DNA of 64,000 nt, from positions 62,001-126,000 of the forward strand of contig NZ_ASWE01000002.1 of the NCBI RefSeq assembly GCF_000407505.1, read 5' to 3'. Positions 44,160 through 53,441 of this stretch are shown here, piece by piece. The number at the start of each line of letters is the position of its first letter. Position 1 is the stretch's first letter. The DNA comes from Enterococcus phoeniculicola ATCC BAA-412 (GTDB taxonomy: Bacteria; Bacillota; Bacilli; Lactobacillales; Enterococcaceae). A model generated the notes under the pieces. That model was not told the origin of the DNA and did not search any database. It saw only the letters and a program-made list of their open reading frames with translations. Made by a program: the position numbers and the translations under genes.

Positions 44160-44399
44160 TTAAGGAATCAGTGCCAATCGGCTGTCATTTTTTTGATAGA
44201 CAATCGTATGATCGTGCCAAGTATCAAAAATTAAAGAGTCTCCTAAACGTTTTTTTAATTCATCCTCAATCTGCTTGTTACTCCAGCCTCGAGCTGGAAA
44301 GTGTTGAACAAGGGTGGGTGAAATTAAAAAGATGAAGTCTTTATGAAAGGTGCGTGTAATCTCTTCAGAGAGTTGGTCTAGCGTTTGTTCAACATCCAT
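44160..44399 (-). CDS. Small hypothetical protein
   Basis: 79 residues, not recognised. AAGGAAACTGAA before the ATG supports it, as does the operon-like position 33 bases after the aldo/keto reductase and the terminator 11 bases after its stop. Predicted alpha/beta (LSEEITRTFHKDFIFLISP, then GDSLIFDTWHDHTIVYQ); no membrane helix or signal peptide. Confidence 0.6.
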   Translation of the reverse strand: MDVEQTLDQLSEEITRTFHKDFIFLISPTLVQHFPARGWSNKQIEDELKKRLGDSLIFDTWHDHTIVYQKNDSRLALIP

Positions 44400-44432
44400 T
44401 TCAGTTTCCTTCTTTCAAAACAAATTCACAGC

Positions 44433-45284
44433 TTACCATTGAGTGGTATCAGGATTAATTGCCTTTCCAACTACGCCATCTAAAGCATCAATTGTTGCCA
44501 TTTCACTTTCCGATAATTCAAAATCAAATACTTGTGTATTTTCTTTTATCCGGCTTGGAGTAACAGATTTTGGCAAAGGTAAAAATCCATGTTGCAAAGA
44601 CCAGCGAATCGCGACTTGAGCGATCGATTTTTTATGGGTTTCAGCAAGCTGTTTCATTTCAGGAACATCAAAGATTTTCCCAGTACCAAGAGGACTGTAT
44701 GCTTCTAGTAACATATGATGTTCATGCGCATAGGACACTACGGACTCTTGCAGCTCTCCAGGAGCTAAGAATATTTGATTCACCATAGGCATGATTTTTG
44801 CTGTTTTAGAAAGAGTCTCTAAATGATGCGGTAAAAAGTTACTTACACCAATGGCCTTAATTTTTCCTGATTCATAAAGCTCTTCAAATGCACGCCAAGT
44901 ATCAGCGTTTGCTTGTTCCCAGTTTTCTCTAAAGCCTAAAGGATTTGGCCAGTGAATTAAGAATAAATCTAAATAGTCTGTTTGTAGTTTTTTTAAAGAC
45001 TCTTCAAACGATTGCATGACAAGATCATAACTGTGTTGTCCATTTCCTAATTTGCTGGTAACAAAAATGTCTTCGCGAGGGATGCCACTTTCACTGATTG
45101 CCCGGCCCACACTTTCTTCGTTTCCGTATCCTTGTGCTGTATCGATATGGCGATAACCTGCATACAAGGCTTCTTTTACTGATTGTACAGCAACCTCGCC
45201 ATCAGGTGTTTGCCAAGTGCCAAAGCCAACGACTGGAATTTCGATTCCGTTTGATAATTTGTACGTAGATGTTAATGAATTCAT
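44433..45284 (-). CDS. Aldo/keto reductase (2,5-diketo-D-gluconate reductase-like)
   Basis: 283-residue NADPH-dependent TIM-barrel reductase. Active-site signatures: VGFGTWQTPDGE, GYRHIDTAQGYGNEESVG (catalytic Asp and Tyr), VTSKLGNG (Lys) and the His in LFLIHWPNP; the cofactor motif is LPKSVTPSRIKEN near the end. It reduces a range of aldehydes and ketones; methylglyoxal and short ketones are typical for this group. AGGAGG lies nine bases before the ATG. Followed by a small unknown gene. Confidence 0.92.
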   Translation of the reverse strand: MNSLTSTYKLSNGIEIPVVGFGTWQTPDGEVAVQSVKEALYAGYRHIDTAQGYGNEESVGRAISESGIPREDIFVTSKLGNGQHSYDLVMQSFEESLKKLQTDYLDLFLIHWPNPLGFRENWEQANADTWRAFEELYESGKIKAIGVSNFLPHHLETLSKTAKIMPMVNQIFLAPGELQESVVSYAHEHHMLLEAYSPLGTGKIFDVPEMKQLAETHKKSIAQVAIRWSLQHGFLPLPKSVTPSRIKENTQVFDFELSESEMATIDALDGVVGKAINPDTTQW

Positions 45285-45387
45285 AAATGAGCGCCTCCTA
45301 TATTTTCTTCCACTTCCAGTGTATCCTAAAAAAGAAAGAAACAGGCAATTATTTGCTTATATTTTTACGAAAAAAAGGAGCAATCTT

Positions 45388-45690
45388 ATGACTATACAGA
45401 ATTATAATTTGAATATTCACTACTCTTCGCCTGATGATGTATGGCTCTTACTGGGGAACCTATACAAGGAGATGCCTTTTTGGTTTGGAGAGACTCCACC
45501 AACTTGGCGTGATGATGAGGGGCATAGGATAGAAGTCTCTGTAGAGCCTAGTGGATTACAATTTTATTCAGAATTGCCAGATGAAGAATGAGAAAAGTGG
45601 TTTACACTCTTCAAAAAAAGAGCGACAGAGTTATTGGGCTATAAAATTGGTGAGCCAGAAGAGGGATACTCCTTTTATTATTGGGATTAA
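45388..45690 (+). pseudogene. Small gene interrupted by an in-frame TGA
   Basis: ATG 45388 follows AAGGAG by seven bases. The frame runs 67 codons to TGA (45589-45591) and then stays open in the same frame for 32 more codons to TAA (45688-45690), with matching character (EKWFTLFKKRATELLGYKI, then GYSFYYWD). The whole would be a compact 100-residue acidic protein. It is either a fresh nonsense mutation, a sequencing error, or a read-through or recoding case. The protein is not recognised. Confidence 0.6.
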
Positions 45691-45769
45691 GAAAAAGAAG
45701 AGAAAATAACTGGATTTTTTTTTTGATTTCGTTAAACTAATAAGGTGTTGAAAAAAAGGAGACGGACAA

Positions 45770-46774
45770 ATGGACATTTATCTAAAAAAAGCAATTTTAC
45801 ATATTATTGATCGGGAATCGGGTGTGCCTGTATTTTCGCAAGTAGAATTGGATTTGACAACAGCCTATATTCGTGAATATTTAACGAGTAAAATAAAAAA
45901 AGTTTCTTCAGCTCAAACAAAAACGGGACGACTTGTAGAAGAAGGAGTATTTTCTTCCTTAGCCCGTGAAAGTTTGACAAATTTTGGTGAAGCATCTGAA
46001 AAAATGGTGCAACGCTGGTATGATATTTATCAGCAAAGTGAGGATGCACCAAGCGCGGATGTGTTTATTGTCCTGTACGAATTAGATACAAAAATGAATT
46101 TGGCCTTTTTAAAAGTGAATTATCATGATGCATACACGCATTTTGTAGATGCTGATGAACAAGGAATTGCCAATAAGTTAATCATTAATCGGGCTATTTT
46201 AGCGTCGAAAACTCAAAAAGCTGACGAAGCAATCACTGTTGATTTAGAAGAGCTCACTTATGAGTTAGTGGAGAAGAAGTATTTATTCTCTGGTGAAAAA
46301 AGTCTTTATTTCTCTGAATCAGTTATTGAAACTGCACCTGCTCCTTCATTGGAAGAAAATGTGAAGGTCATTCAAAAAGTTGCCAAACAAATCGGGAAAA
46401 AATTTGACGCAGATGAATTTGATGTCGTTGCTGAGATTAAAGAAGCTGTTTATGACAGTATTGAAGAAGTGGGGCAAATTAATCACGAAGAAATCGCCAG
46501 TCGAGTATTTAAAGACAATATTACAGCTCAAATGGCCTTTAAAGAAGAGGTGAAAGAGAAGGGATTCGTCTCAGATGTTCCACCTATTCGTGAAGTCCGA
46601 GAAATTTCTGAGAAAAAATTTGGTAAGCAAAAATTTAAAATGTCTAATGGAATAGAATTAATTGTTCCGGTTGACGTTTATCGGAATCCAGATTTAATAG
46701 AATTTGTAAACAATCCGGACGGAACTGTGTCTGTGATGATTAAAAATGTTGATGAAGTGTTGAATAGACTGTAG
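45770..46774 (+). CDS. Nucleoid-associated protein, NdpA/YejK family
   Basis: 334 residues. The N-terminus LKKAILHIIDRESGVPVFSQ and the central FLKVNYHDAYTHF resemble the 37-kDa nucleoid-associated family (PF04245). In E. coli the relative binds DNA in the nucleoid; in Firmicutes the role is untested. AAAGGAG is eight to nine bases before the ATG. Monocistronic, with a terminator after it. Confidence 0.8.
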   Translation: MDIYLKKAILHIIDRESGVPVFSQVELDLTTAYIREYLTSKIKKVSSAQTKTGRLVEEGVFSSLARESLTNFGEASEKMVQRWYDIYQQSEDAPSADVFIVLYELDTKMNLAFLKVNYHDAYTHFVDADEQGIANKLIINRAILASKTQKADEAITVDLEELTYELVEKKYLFSGEKSLYFSESVIETAPAPSLEENVKVIQKVAKQIGKKFDADEFDVVAEIKEAVYDSIEEVGQINHEEIASRVFKDNITAQMAFKEEVKEKGFVSDVPPIREVREISEKKFGKQKFKMSNGIELIVPVDVYRNPDLIEFVNNPDGTVSVMIKNVDEVLNRL

Positions 46775-46818
46775 TAAATAACGGAGAGGTCAATCAAGAG
46801 TTACGCTTGTTAAGCGTT

Positions 46819-46867
46819 GAAGAGTACAAACCTTAATGAAAAAAATTAGGGTTTGTACTCTTCTTTT
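46819..46867 (+). terminator. Terminator of the nucleoid-associated gene
   Basis: GAAGAGTACAAACC pairs with GGTTTGTACTCTTC, followed by six T that reach the stop of the convergent adhesin gene. Confidence 0.8.
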
Positions 46868-48667
46868 TTATGGTCGTTTAAAAAGATAAATTCCTGTTAG
46901 TAAAAGCAAACTACCACCTAAAATAGTCAACCCTTTTGTCAGATGCTCGCCTGTTTTTGGCAGATGAGTCGTTTTATTTCTCTCAAAAGAGGAACTAGAT
47001 GATGACCTAGATGAGCTGTCATCACTTACACTAGAAGCACCGGTGCTTGAATAAGAGGTAGAGGATTCAGTAGTTTCAGACTCTGAGGAAGCTGATTCGC
47101 TAGTCGTTGACTCAGTTGTGCTAGACTCAGAGGGTGTGGGAACAGTTGGTAAAAGTGTATTTTCTTTTGAAACGTAAACAATTGTCTCATCATTTTTTTT
47201 AATTGTAAACTTGACAGGTTTTTGATCTAACTGGTAACCATCCGGAGCTTGAGTCTCAATGAACTGATATTCCCCAGGTGCTAGGTTGGTTATATGGATC
47301 TGTCCATTTTTATCTGTCCGTAAATTTTCCTGAAGGCTAGTTCCTTTCTGATCCTGTAGTTCAAATAGAGCACCGCTTAACTCAAGACCTGTTTTGCCGT
47401 CTATTTTTGTCAAAATTACTTGACCAAAAGCTTTGATATTCGTCATTTCAACTTGTACAGCTGTTTCTTGATTTTTAACAATTTCAAAAGATAAAGGTGT
47501 ATTATCAAGTAGATAGCCTGCAGGTGCTTTAGTTTCCACAAAGAAATAGTTGCCTGAAGCTAATCCTTCGACTTTTAATTGTCCATTTGCATCAGTAATT
47601 AAATTCTCTTTAATTAAGTTTCCATTTGCATCGAGCAGCTTGAACATTGCTCCATCTAATACTTGAGAAGTGGCTGCATCTTTTTTTGTGAGAAGGACGG
47701 ATTGATTTGCGCCGCTGCCATTTCCGTTTCCGCCTGTTTTTGGCGTGTAGACACTTATTGTGACTTCCTCAATGTTGCTTCCTGTCAGCTTTCCAGAGTT
47801 TTCATACTGGCTAGAAAGACCATTGTCGGTTGCTTTTGTATCATAGTAAATAACAGATGATTTTTCTAATGTACCGTAGTTTACCGTAAAAGAGAGTCCG
47901 TCTGCAGCTTCAGAAATTTTTGAAGAGTCTAAATCATCTTCCCAAATAAATGTATTATTGGCATCAAAGTAGCCTAGCGTTGCATTAGCTGTTCCAGGAA
48001 CTAATAGCTGGTTTGCACCAATATAATCTGTATAGACAGCATTTTGGATTTCGTTTCCTTCAAAATTTACACGAACAACCCAATGAATGAGTGTAGGATC
48101 ATTATCATCTACCCAACCCCATTTACTCAATTTTTCATCTGAACCAACACCAGGGTCTTCATCGATATGAATTGTTGATCCGCCTGTTCCTAGATTGACT
48201 TCAACATCTTGATTACTTGTAACGTTCTCTTTATTCCATTGCGTGTAGACGTTGAAAGAACCCTTTTTATCATTTGGATGAGTTTCATAATAATCGGTGA
48301 ATACAATGACCACTTTTCCAGATTCTTTGTCAACCGTTGCTTGACCAACTATATTTCCTGAGTCATCGGTGACCGCGAAGCCGAGACTGCCAGAAATAAC
48401 TAGTTCTGGTGGGAGTGAAATAGTCATCGAATCTCCGTTGTGTATAGCTACATCGTCTGGAATCACAAAATCGTAATGTGCAACCATCGTATCATAAAGA
48501 GTAAAGTGATCTTTGGCATTTCCATATTCATCTTGTAATTCGCTGTGAGTCAACAGTTGTTCACCGTAGTCTACGGCCGCTAGAGCAGGTACACTGATAA
48601 ATAATTGGCTGATAAGACCTAAAAAAATAACAAGTGAACTGATTAAGCTTTTTCTTTTCATTTGCAT
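46868..48667 (-). CDS. LPXTG-anchored adhesin with collagen-binding and CnaB domains
   Basis: 599-residue surface protein. Signal peptide (about 1-31). Collagen-binding-type beta domains (about 32-300, with LPPELVISGSLGF and LIHWVVRVNFEG) are followed by two CnaB repeats (about 325-412 and 413-500), each beginning with a TKKD or TKID lysine motif and ending with an ETxAPxGYxLD glutamate motif; Lys and Glu are placed for isopeptide bonds. A Ser/Thr-rich stalk (about 505-565) leads to LPKTG, a membrane helix and a basic tail for sortase A. No sortase or other pilin gene is nearby, so a stand-alone MSCRAMM is likelier than a pilus. GAGGAAG lies before the ATG. Confidence 0.92.
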   Translation of the reverse strand: MQMKRKSLISSLVIFLGLISQLFISVPALAAVDYGEQLLTHSELQDEYGNAKDHFTLYDTMVAHYDFVIPDDVAIHNGDSMTISLPPELVISGSLGFAVTDDSGNIVGQATVDKESGKVVIVFTDYYETHPNDKKGSFNVYTQWNKENVTSNQDVEVNLGTGGSTIHIDEDPGVGSDEKLSKWGWVDDNDPTLIHWVVRVNFEGNEIQNAVYTDYIGANQLLVPGTANATLGYFDANNTFIWEDDLDSSKISEAADGLSFTVNYGTLEKSSVIYYDTKATDNGLSSQYENSGKLTGSNIEEVTISVYTPKTGGNGNGSGANQSVLLTKKDAATSQVLDGAMFKLLDANGNLIKENLITDANGQLKVEGLASGNYFFVETKAPAGYLLDNTPLSFEIVKNQETAVQVEMTNIKAFGQVILTKIDGKTGLELSGALFELQDQKGTSLQENLRTDKNGQIHITNLAPGEYQFIETQAPDGYQLDQKPVKFTIKKNDETIVYVSKENTLLPTVPTPSESSTTESTTSESASSESETTESSTSYSSTGASSVSDDSSSRSSSSSSFERNKTTHLPKTGEHLTKGLTILGGSLLLLTGIYLFKRP

Positions 48668-48928
48668 ATAAAACTTCCTCTCTTAGTTAAATAACAAAAA
48701 ATCATAATCGTGATTTCAAATAAAAGTTTATCATGTTCTTTTTTTTGAATTAGTCACAAAATTTCATTTTTTTATCGTTTTTTTCTTGATAGTCAAAAAA
48801 AATGAGAAAGATAGAAAAAAGTAGTAAGAAGTAGACACGTGATAATTTCAAAAGTTATTATCGGTTTTCTCACAAGTTGAGGATGAACTAACTGGGCGAA
48901 GCAAACAGTAGTGAGTGAAGATAAAACT
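48668..48928. other. Intergenic region without a recognised gene
   Basis: AT-rich upstream region of the adhesin gene. No supported frame or clear promoter pair was seen. Confidence 0.4.
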
Positions 48929-48976
48929 AAAAAAGAGCTCTGAGACACATAACTGTTACAGTTATGCTCAGAGCTC
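48929..48976 (-). terminator. Long hairpin terminator on the minus strand
   Basis: GAGCTCTGAG and CATAACTG pair with CAGTTATG and CTCAGAGCTC; on the minus strand TTTTTT follows. It lies about 130 bases past the stop of the YxeA-like gene, whose transcript it probably ends. The stretch between (48977-49109) holds no gene I can support. Confidence 0.65.
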
Positions 48977-49109
48977 CTAAAAAATTTAATAAACGACTTT
49001 CATGAATTCCTTCGTAATGCTGTATATCACAGAACTTCCATTCTTAAGTTGTACAGCTTTTAACTATTTACTTAGTAAAAAGGAGGGACTCAGTCCGATT
49101 ATTTTTTTG

Positions 49110-49460
49110 TTAATTCAATTTCTCTAAAGCTTTTTCTGGAACGTCTGTTTGTTGAATTTCTTCCCATTCCATAACACCTTTTCGAGGATTGACCTTTAGT
49201 TTCAAATAAGCTTTTAGTCTAAGCGGACGATCCCGAAAAGCATTCATTGAAACTTGTTTTTCCTCACCGTCTTTGTTGTAGGCTTTTTGTTGATAAGTAT
49301 AAGTAGTGAAGGTTTCACCACTTGACTGATCCGTTTCTTTTTCGCCTTCAGTAACGATTTGTGTGTAGTAGGCTTCGCCTCCATAAAAATAGTTGTAAGC
49401 AAACCAACTACCACCAGCAAAGATGAGTAAGACAACGAAGAAGCCAATAATTTTTTTCAT
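49110..49460 (-). CDS. YxeA-family small secreted or anchored protein
   Basis: 116 residues. One N-terminal hydrophobic helix (about 4-22) is followed by a small beta-rich domain: GGEAYYTQIVTEGE, a Tyr-rich TYTYQQKAYNKDGEE and LKAYLKLKVN. This fits the YxeA (DUF1093) family of Firmicutes; function unknown. I start at ATG 49460, where GAGGTGAAAATC gives a good site; the 16 extra codons upstream lack one. Confidence 0.75.
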   Translation of the reverse strand: MKKIIGFFVVLLIFAGGSWFAYNYFYGGEAYYTQIVTEGEKETDQSSGETFTTYTYQQKAYNKDGEEKQVSMNAFRDRPLRLKAYLKLKVNPRKGVMEWEEIQQTDVPEKALEKLN

Positions 49461-49623
49461 GATTTTCACCTCATATCTATTATTCATGAAAACAAGTCCT
49501 ACGTCCATTAGAAAACCTCACAAAATAGTGACAATTTTGTTAGAATATAAAACAACGTTCCATATATTCGAAAGTATGATAGACTAAAAAAGAAAAACGA
49601 TTACATATATATGGAGGGATAAG

Positions 49624-50136
49624 ATGTCTGAAAATGAATTTTTTGAAACAAGTTTCCGATTTAAATGGGGGATAGGTTTTCTTATTGAATTTTTAGCAGA
49701 AACAGTTCAGTGGCTAAATGAGAACAAGCGCGAATTAAATGAACCACTGCTATTACTATATTCACTTGAAGGTGAGCAATATTCTTATGACAAAGAGAGC
49801 AGTCTTTTTGATGAAGTAAAAGAGCAGGTAGAAGAGTTGACCACATACAGCTCTCCCACTAACTTTGTTCTAAAATCAGCAAGCCGTCAACAGTTTGATG
49901 AGCTGGTAACGATTGGCAACCAACAACTAATGACGTTTAAAGAGCAGTTAATCAATGAATTTCAAGAAGAAAATGAGCGTAGTGAATCGCTGCATAAAAT
50001 TTATGACAACATGGAGAATTTTGATGCATTGTTGACCTATACCAATTTAGAAATTCACTGGCATGAAAGGGATATATTGACTATTGAAGATCCTGAACCA
50101 AAAAAAGTTCAAGAGGGACAGCATTTTATTGGATAG
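49624..50136 (+). CDS. Hypothetical cytoplasmic protein
   Basis: 170 residues, acidic, mostly helical, no membrane helix or signal. GGAGGGATAAG before the ATG makes the start clear. The middle (LFDEVKEQVEELTTYSS, then EQLINEFQEENERSE) is coiled-coil-like. Not recognised. Independent of its neighbours. Confidence 0.65.
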   Translation: MSENEFFETSFRFKWGIGFLIEFLAETVQWLNENKRELNEPLLLLYSLEGEQYSYDKESSLFDEVKEQVEELTTYSSPTNFVLKSASRQQFDELVTIGNQQLMTFKEQLINEFQEENERSESLHKIYDNMENFDALLTYTNLEIHWHERDILTIEDPEPKKVQEGQHFIG

Positions 50137-50166
50137 GATATTCAAAAAAATTTCGTTGCAAAAGTA

Positions 50167-50195
50167 TTGACAAATGTTGAAATCGTTTGTACACT
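50167..50195 (+). promoter_or_regulatory. Promoter of the antiterminator/PTS operon
   Basis: TTGACA (50167-50172), spacer 17, TACACT (50190-50195). TGTACA-C-TGTACA (50188-50200), a near-perfect palindrome, overlaps the -10 box and may bind a repressor. Confidence 0.7.
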
Positions 50196-50239
50196 GTACA
50201 CGTTAACAAATAGCTTTTCATGTGACTAGATAATACTAG

Positions 50240-50302
50240 GCATGGAAGAATTCCAAACAGGGCGTATTACTCTGTTCCTTTGGGATTGTTCCATGCTTTT
50301 TT
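50240..50302 (+). promoter_or_regulatory. Leader terminator with probable ribonucleic antiterminator (RAT)
   Basis: GCATGGAA (50240-50247) pairs with TTCCATGC (50289-50296), followed by TTTTTT, about 50 bases before the antiterminator gene. An inner ACAG/CTGT stem would form the alternative RAT hairpin that the BglG-family protein stabilises to keep transcription going. Confidence 0.7.
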
Positions 50303-50349
50303 CATGCGCATGAGAAAGAATTACTTCTGCAGAAGAGGAAAATACTAGA

Positions 50350-51219
50350 ATGAAAATAAAAAAAGTTTTAAACCAAAATGCGGTTATTGTCCTTGACGAA
50401 GGCCAAGAAAAAGTAGCAGTTGGTAAAGGAATCGGCTTTAATAAGCAAAAAAATGATCTATTGTTTCACAGAGATATTGAACGCTTGTTTGTAATGGAGC
50501 CAGAGAGTCAAAAAAAATTACAAGCATTACTTGCACAAATTGACGAAAAGTTCTTTTTTGCAGTTGAGCATATCATTGATCATGCAGAAACAGTCTTAAT
50601 GGAAAAATTAAATGAGCATTTACTGATTGCGCTAACGGACCATATTGCGTTCTCAGCTGAGAATATTGCAAATGGGATAGTTATTCGAAATAAACTACTT
50701 CGAGAAATTGAGGTTCTTTATAGCGATGAGTTTAGCATCGCACAATGGGCGGTGGACTATCTAACGAAGCAGCTGGGAATTCCTTATAGCTATGATGAAG
50801 CGGGTTATATTGCTATTCACATCCATAGTGCTAGAAGTGGCCAATCAAATAATAGTAAAAGTATCCGTGAAGTGACAATTATTTCAGACATCATTCATTT
50901 AATTGAAAATGAGCTAGAGGTGGATATTCATTCGGATACCATGTCCTTAAATTATTCCCGATTAGCCAATCATTTACGATTGTTGCTTCATCGATTCCAA
51001 CACAATCAGTATGCCGTGTTGGATACGGAGATACTAGAAATGGTCAAACGAAAGTATCCGGAAAGCTATGAAATTGCAAAAAAAATACGAGTACTCCTAA
51101 TGAAAAATTATCAGTTATCCATTACAGGTGAGGAGTTAGGGTATTTAGCAATTCATATTGAAAGATTGCGTCTTTCGTCAAAAAGTAATACAAAAAATAT
51201 GAAGACAAGTGAGGAATAA
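50350..51219 (+). CDS. BglG/LicT-family transcriptional antiterminator
   Basis: 289 residues. The N-terminal RNA-binding CAT domain (MKIKKVLNQNAVIVLDEGQE, about 1-55) is followed by PRD1 (about 65-170, with HIIDHAE and HIHSARSG histidines) and PRD2 (about 175-280, with RLANHLRLLLHRF and IHIERLR). PRD phosphorylation by HPr and by the PTS enzyme sets activity. The target hairpin lies in the gene's own leader, so it controls its own transcript and the PTS gene two bases downstream. The same gene pair is known from E. faecalis upstream of dnaG. Confidence 0.92.
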   Translation: MKIKKVLNQNAVIVLDEGQEKVAVGKGIGFNKQKNDLLFHRDIERLFVMEPESQKKLQALLAQIDEKFFFAVEHIIDHAETVLMEKLNEHLLIALTDHIAFSAENIANGIVIRNKLLREIEVLYSDEFSIAQWAVDYLTKQLGIPYSYDEAGYIAIHIHSARSGQSNNSKSIREVTIISDIIHLIENELEVDIHSDTMSLNYSRLANHLRLLLHRFQHNQYAVLDTEILEMVKRKYPESYEIAKKIRVLLMKNYQLSITGEELGYLAIHIERLRLSSKSNTKNMKTSEE

Positions 51220-51221
51220 AA

Positions 51222-53207
51222 ATGAAAGCATATATGCAAAAAATGGGTCGTTCGTTGATGCTTCCTGTAGCAACTTTGCCAGTAGCGGCATTGTTCATGG
51301 GAATTGGCTACTGGATTGATCCTAGTGGTTGGGGTGGAAATAATTTACTTGCGGCTTTCTTAATTAAAGCTGGGGGCACAATCTTAGATAACTTAGGAAT
51401 TTTATTTGCGGTTGGATTGGCGCTAGGGATGTCAAAAGACAAAGATGGCTCAGCTGCTCTAGCTGGTTTAGTAGCCTTTTTAGTACCAATGACTTTAATT
51501 AATTCGGCATCAGTTGCAATGTTTCAACGTATCGATGTGGAAATGGTAGATAAAGCATTCACTGCGATTAATAACAAAAATGTGTTTATTGGAATACTTG
51601 CAGGGTTGATTGCCGGTGCAATGTATAACAAATTTAGTGGTGTAAAGCTTCCGATGGCGCTGTCGTTCTTTAGTGGAAAGCGTTTGGTTCCAATCGTTAC
51701 ATCATTTGTGATGTTGCTTGTGTCAGCTGCTTTGATTTTTGTTTGGCCACCTGTTTATAATGCACTGGTATCTTTTGGCGAAATGATTTCAAGCATGGGA
51801 CCGTTGGGAGCAGGTCTATACGGCTTCTTTAACCGTTTGTTGATTCCAACAGGACTGCACCATGCCTTAAATAATGTATTTTGGTTTAATATTGCTGGAA
51901 TTGATGATATTGCAAAATTCTGGGCAAGTGAAGGAACAAAAGGTGTTACAGGAATGTATCAAGCTGGGTTCTTCCCAGTAATGATGTTTGGTTTACCTGC
52001 AGGAGCGTTAGCAATTTATCAATGTGCTCGTCCTGAGAAAAAAGCACAAACTGCTTCATTAATGTTAGCTGCCGGGTTTGCTTCATTCTTTACAGGTGTA
52101 ACAGAACCACTAGAATTTTCATTCATGTTTGTTGCATGGCCTTTATATGTAGTACATGCAGTTTTAACAGGTATTTCAATGTTTGTCGCAGCCTTTTTCC
52201 ATTGGACTGCTGGATTCAACTTTAGTGCTGGGTTTATTGACTTCTTCTTGAGTCTACGTGTCCCAATTGCTAACAAACCGTATATGTTGATTGTTTTAGG
52301 GCTAATAATGGCTGTTGTTTACTACTTTACTTTCCTATTTGTTATTAAGAAATTTAACTTAATGACTCCTGGACGTGAAGAAGGAACAGGAGAAGAAGAT
52401 GCAGATGTTGACTCTTTTGTTGGTGCAGGAAGTGATAAATTTGCTGTATTAGCAAACAAAATCTATAACTACCTTGGTGGTTCAGAAAATGTGACAGCAA
52501 TTGACAATTGTACTACGCGTCTTCGTTTACAAGTAAAAGATACGAGTCTAGTCGATCAAGGAAAGATAAAATCAACAGGTGTTCCTGGTGTGAAAGTGAT
52601 TGATGGTAAAAATATTCAAGTCATTGTTGGTACAGAGGTTCAATTTGTTGCAGATGAAATGACACGACTTCATCAAGGGCAGCCTGCAAGTGCTTCTAAA
52701 GCAGTGGAGCCAAAAAAGTCTGAGTCTGTCGTTGTTTCTGATGTGAAAGACGCATCTGTTTTTGCAGTGGCTACTGGTAAAATGATTCCAATTACAGAAG
52801 TAGAAGATGATGTTTTCTCTGCAAAAATGATGGGTGACGGCTTTGCTGTTATTCCTGAATCTGGAGAAATCTTTACACCTGTCGAGGGTGTAGTTACGAG
52901 TATTTTCCCTACAAAGCATGCCTTAGGGATTCGCACAGAAGCTGGATTAGAAGTGCTAGTTCATATGGGAATTGATACTGTTGAATTAAAAGGTGGTCCA
53001 TTCACGTTGGCTGTTTCTGAAGGACAACAGGTTTCTAAAGGAGATAAACTTGCAACAATGGATTTAACTGCGTTAAAAGAAGCTGGGAAGAAAAGTGATG
53101 TCATCGTGGTGTTTACAAACCAAGATCAAGTTGCTTCTCTGGAATTACCAACTTCAGATACTGCTGTGAATAAAAATGAAGTATTAGGTCAAGTCACTGC
53201 AAAATAA
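51222..53207 (+). CDS. nagE: PTS EIICBA, N-acetylglucosamine (NagE) type
   Basis: 661 residues with domain order C-B-A. EIIC (about 1-390) carries NRLLIPTGLHHALNNVFWF and TGVTEPLEFSFMF, which are much closer to NagE than to glucose PtsG. EIIB has Cys430 in AIDNCTTRLR; EIIA has His581 in VLVHMGIDTVELKGG. It imports and phosphorylates GlcNAc, possibly also glucose. Its start follows the antiterminator stop by two bases. Both are controlled by the leader hairpin. Confidence 0.92.
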   Translation: MKAYMQKMGRSLMLPVATLPVAALFMGIGYWIDPSGWGGNNLLAAFLIKAGGTILDNLGILFAVGLALGMSKDKDGSAALAGLVAFLVPMTLINSASVAMFQRIDVEMVDKAFTAINNKNVFIGILAGLIAGAMYNKFSGVKLPMALSFFSGKRLVPIVTSFVMLLVSAALIFVWPPVYNALVSFGEMISSMGPLGAGLYGFFNRLLIPTGLHHALNNVFWFNIAGIDDIAKFWASEGTKGVTGMYQAGFFPVMMFGLPAGALAIYQCARPEKKAQTASLMLAAGFASFFTGVTEPLEFSFMFVAWPLYVVHAVLTGISMFVAAFFHWTAGFNFSAGFIDFFLSLRVPIANKPYMLIVLGLIMAVVYYFTFLFVIKKFNLMTPGREEGTGEEDADVDSFVGAGSDKFAVLANKIYNYLGGSENVTAIDNCTTRLRLQVKDTSLVDQGKIKSTGVPGVKVIDGKNIQVIVGTEVQFVADEMTRLHQGQPASASKAVEPKKSESVVVSDVKDASVFAVATGKMIPITEVEDDVFSAKMMGDGFAVIPESGEIFTPVEGVVTSIFPTKHALGIRTEAGLEVLVHMGIDTVELKGGPFTLAVSEGQQVSKGDKLATMDLTALKEAGKKSDVIVVFTNQDQVASLELPTSDTAVNKNEVLGQVTAK

Positions 53208-53219
53208 AAAAATTCAAAG

Positions 53220-53262
53220 AGGTAGGAGGATAACTGAAATAGTTATGTCCTACCTTTTTTTT
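53220..53262 (+). terminator. Terminator of nagE
   Basis: AGGTAGGA and ATAACT pair with AGTTAT and TCCTACCT, followed by eight T. The inner part resembles the hairpin in the repeat at 16456-16705. Confidence 0.85.
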
Positions 53263-53441
53263 ATAAAGAAGTAAGGTGTTTGACAAGGATAGATGCTCAG
53301 TTATCAGTGGCTATCTTATTTATTCCTGAAATTGACGGATAGAAAAAGTAAGTCGTGACACTAACAAGGGACGGTAACTAAGCTTTTTCATGTGCTTTCA
53401 GAAGAAAAATGGATAGGAGTAAGAAGGAGAAGACAAACTAG

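Noticed and set aside
45217-45591. Longer start for the small gene before the nucleoid-associated gene
   Set aside because: The first 57 codons are antisense to the aldo/keto reductase start and its upstream region; the ribosome binding site supports ATG 45388.
50176-50190. Possible catabolite-response element in the nagE operon promoter
   Set aside because: Only a weak match with mismatches at important positions of the cre consensus.
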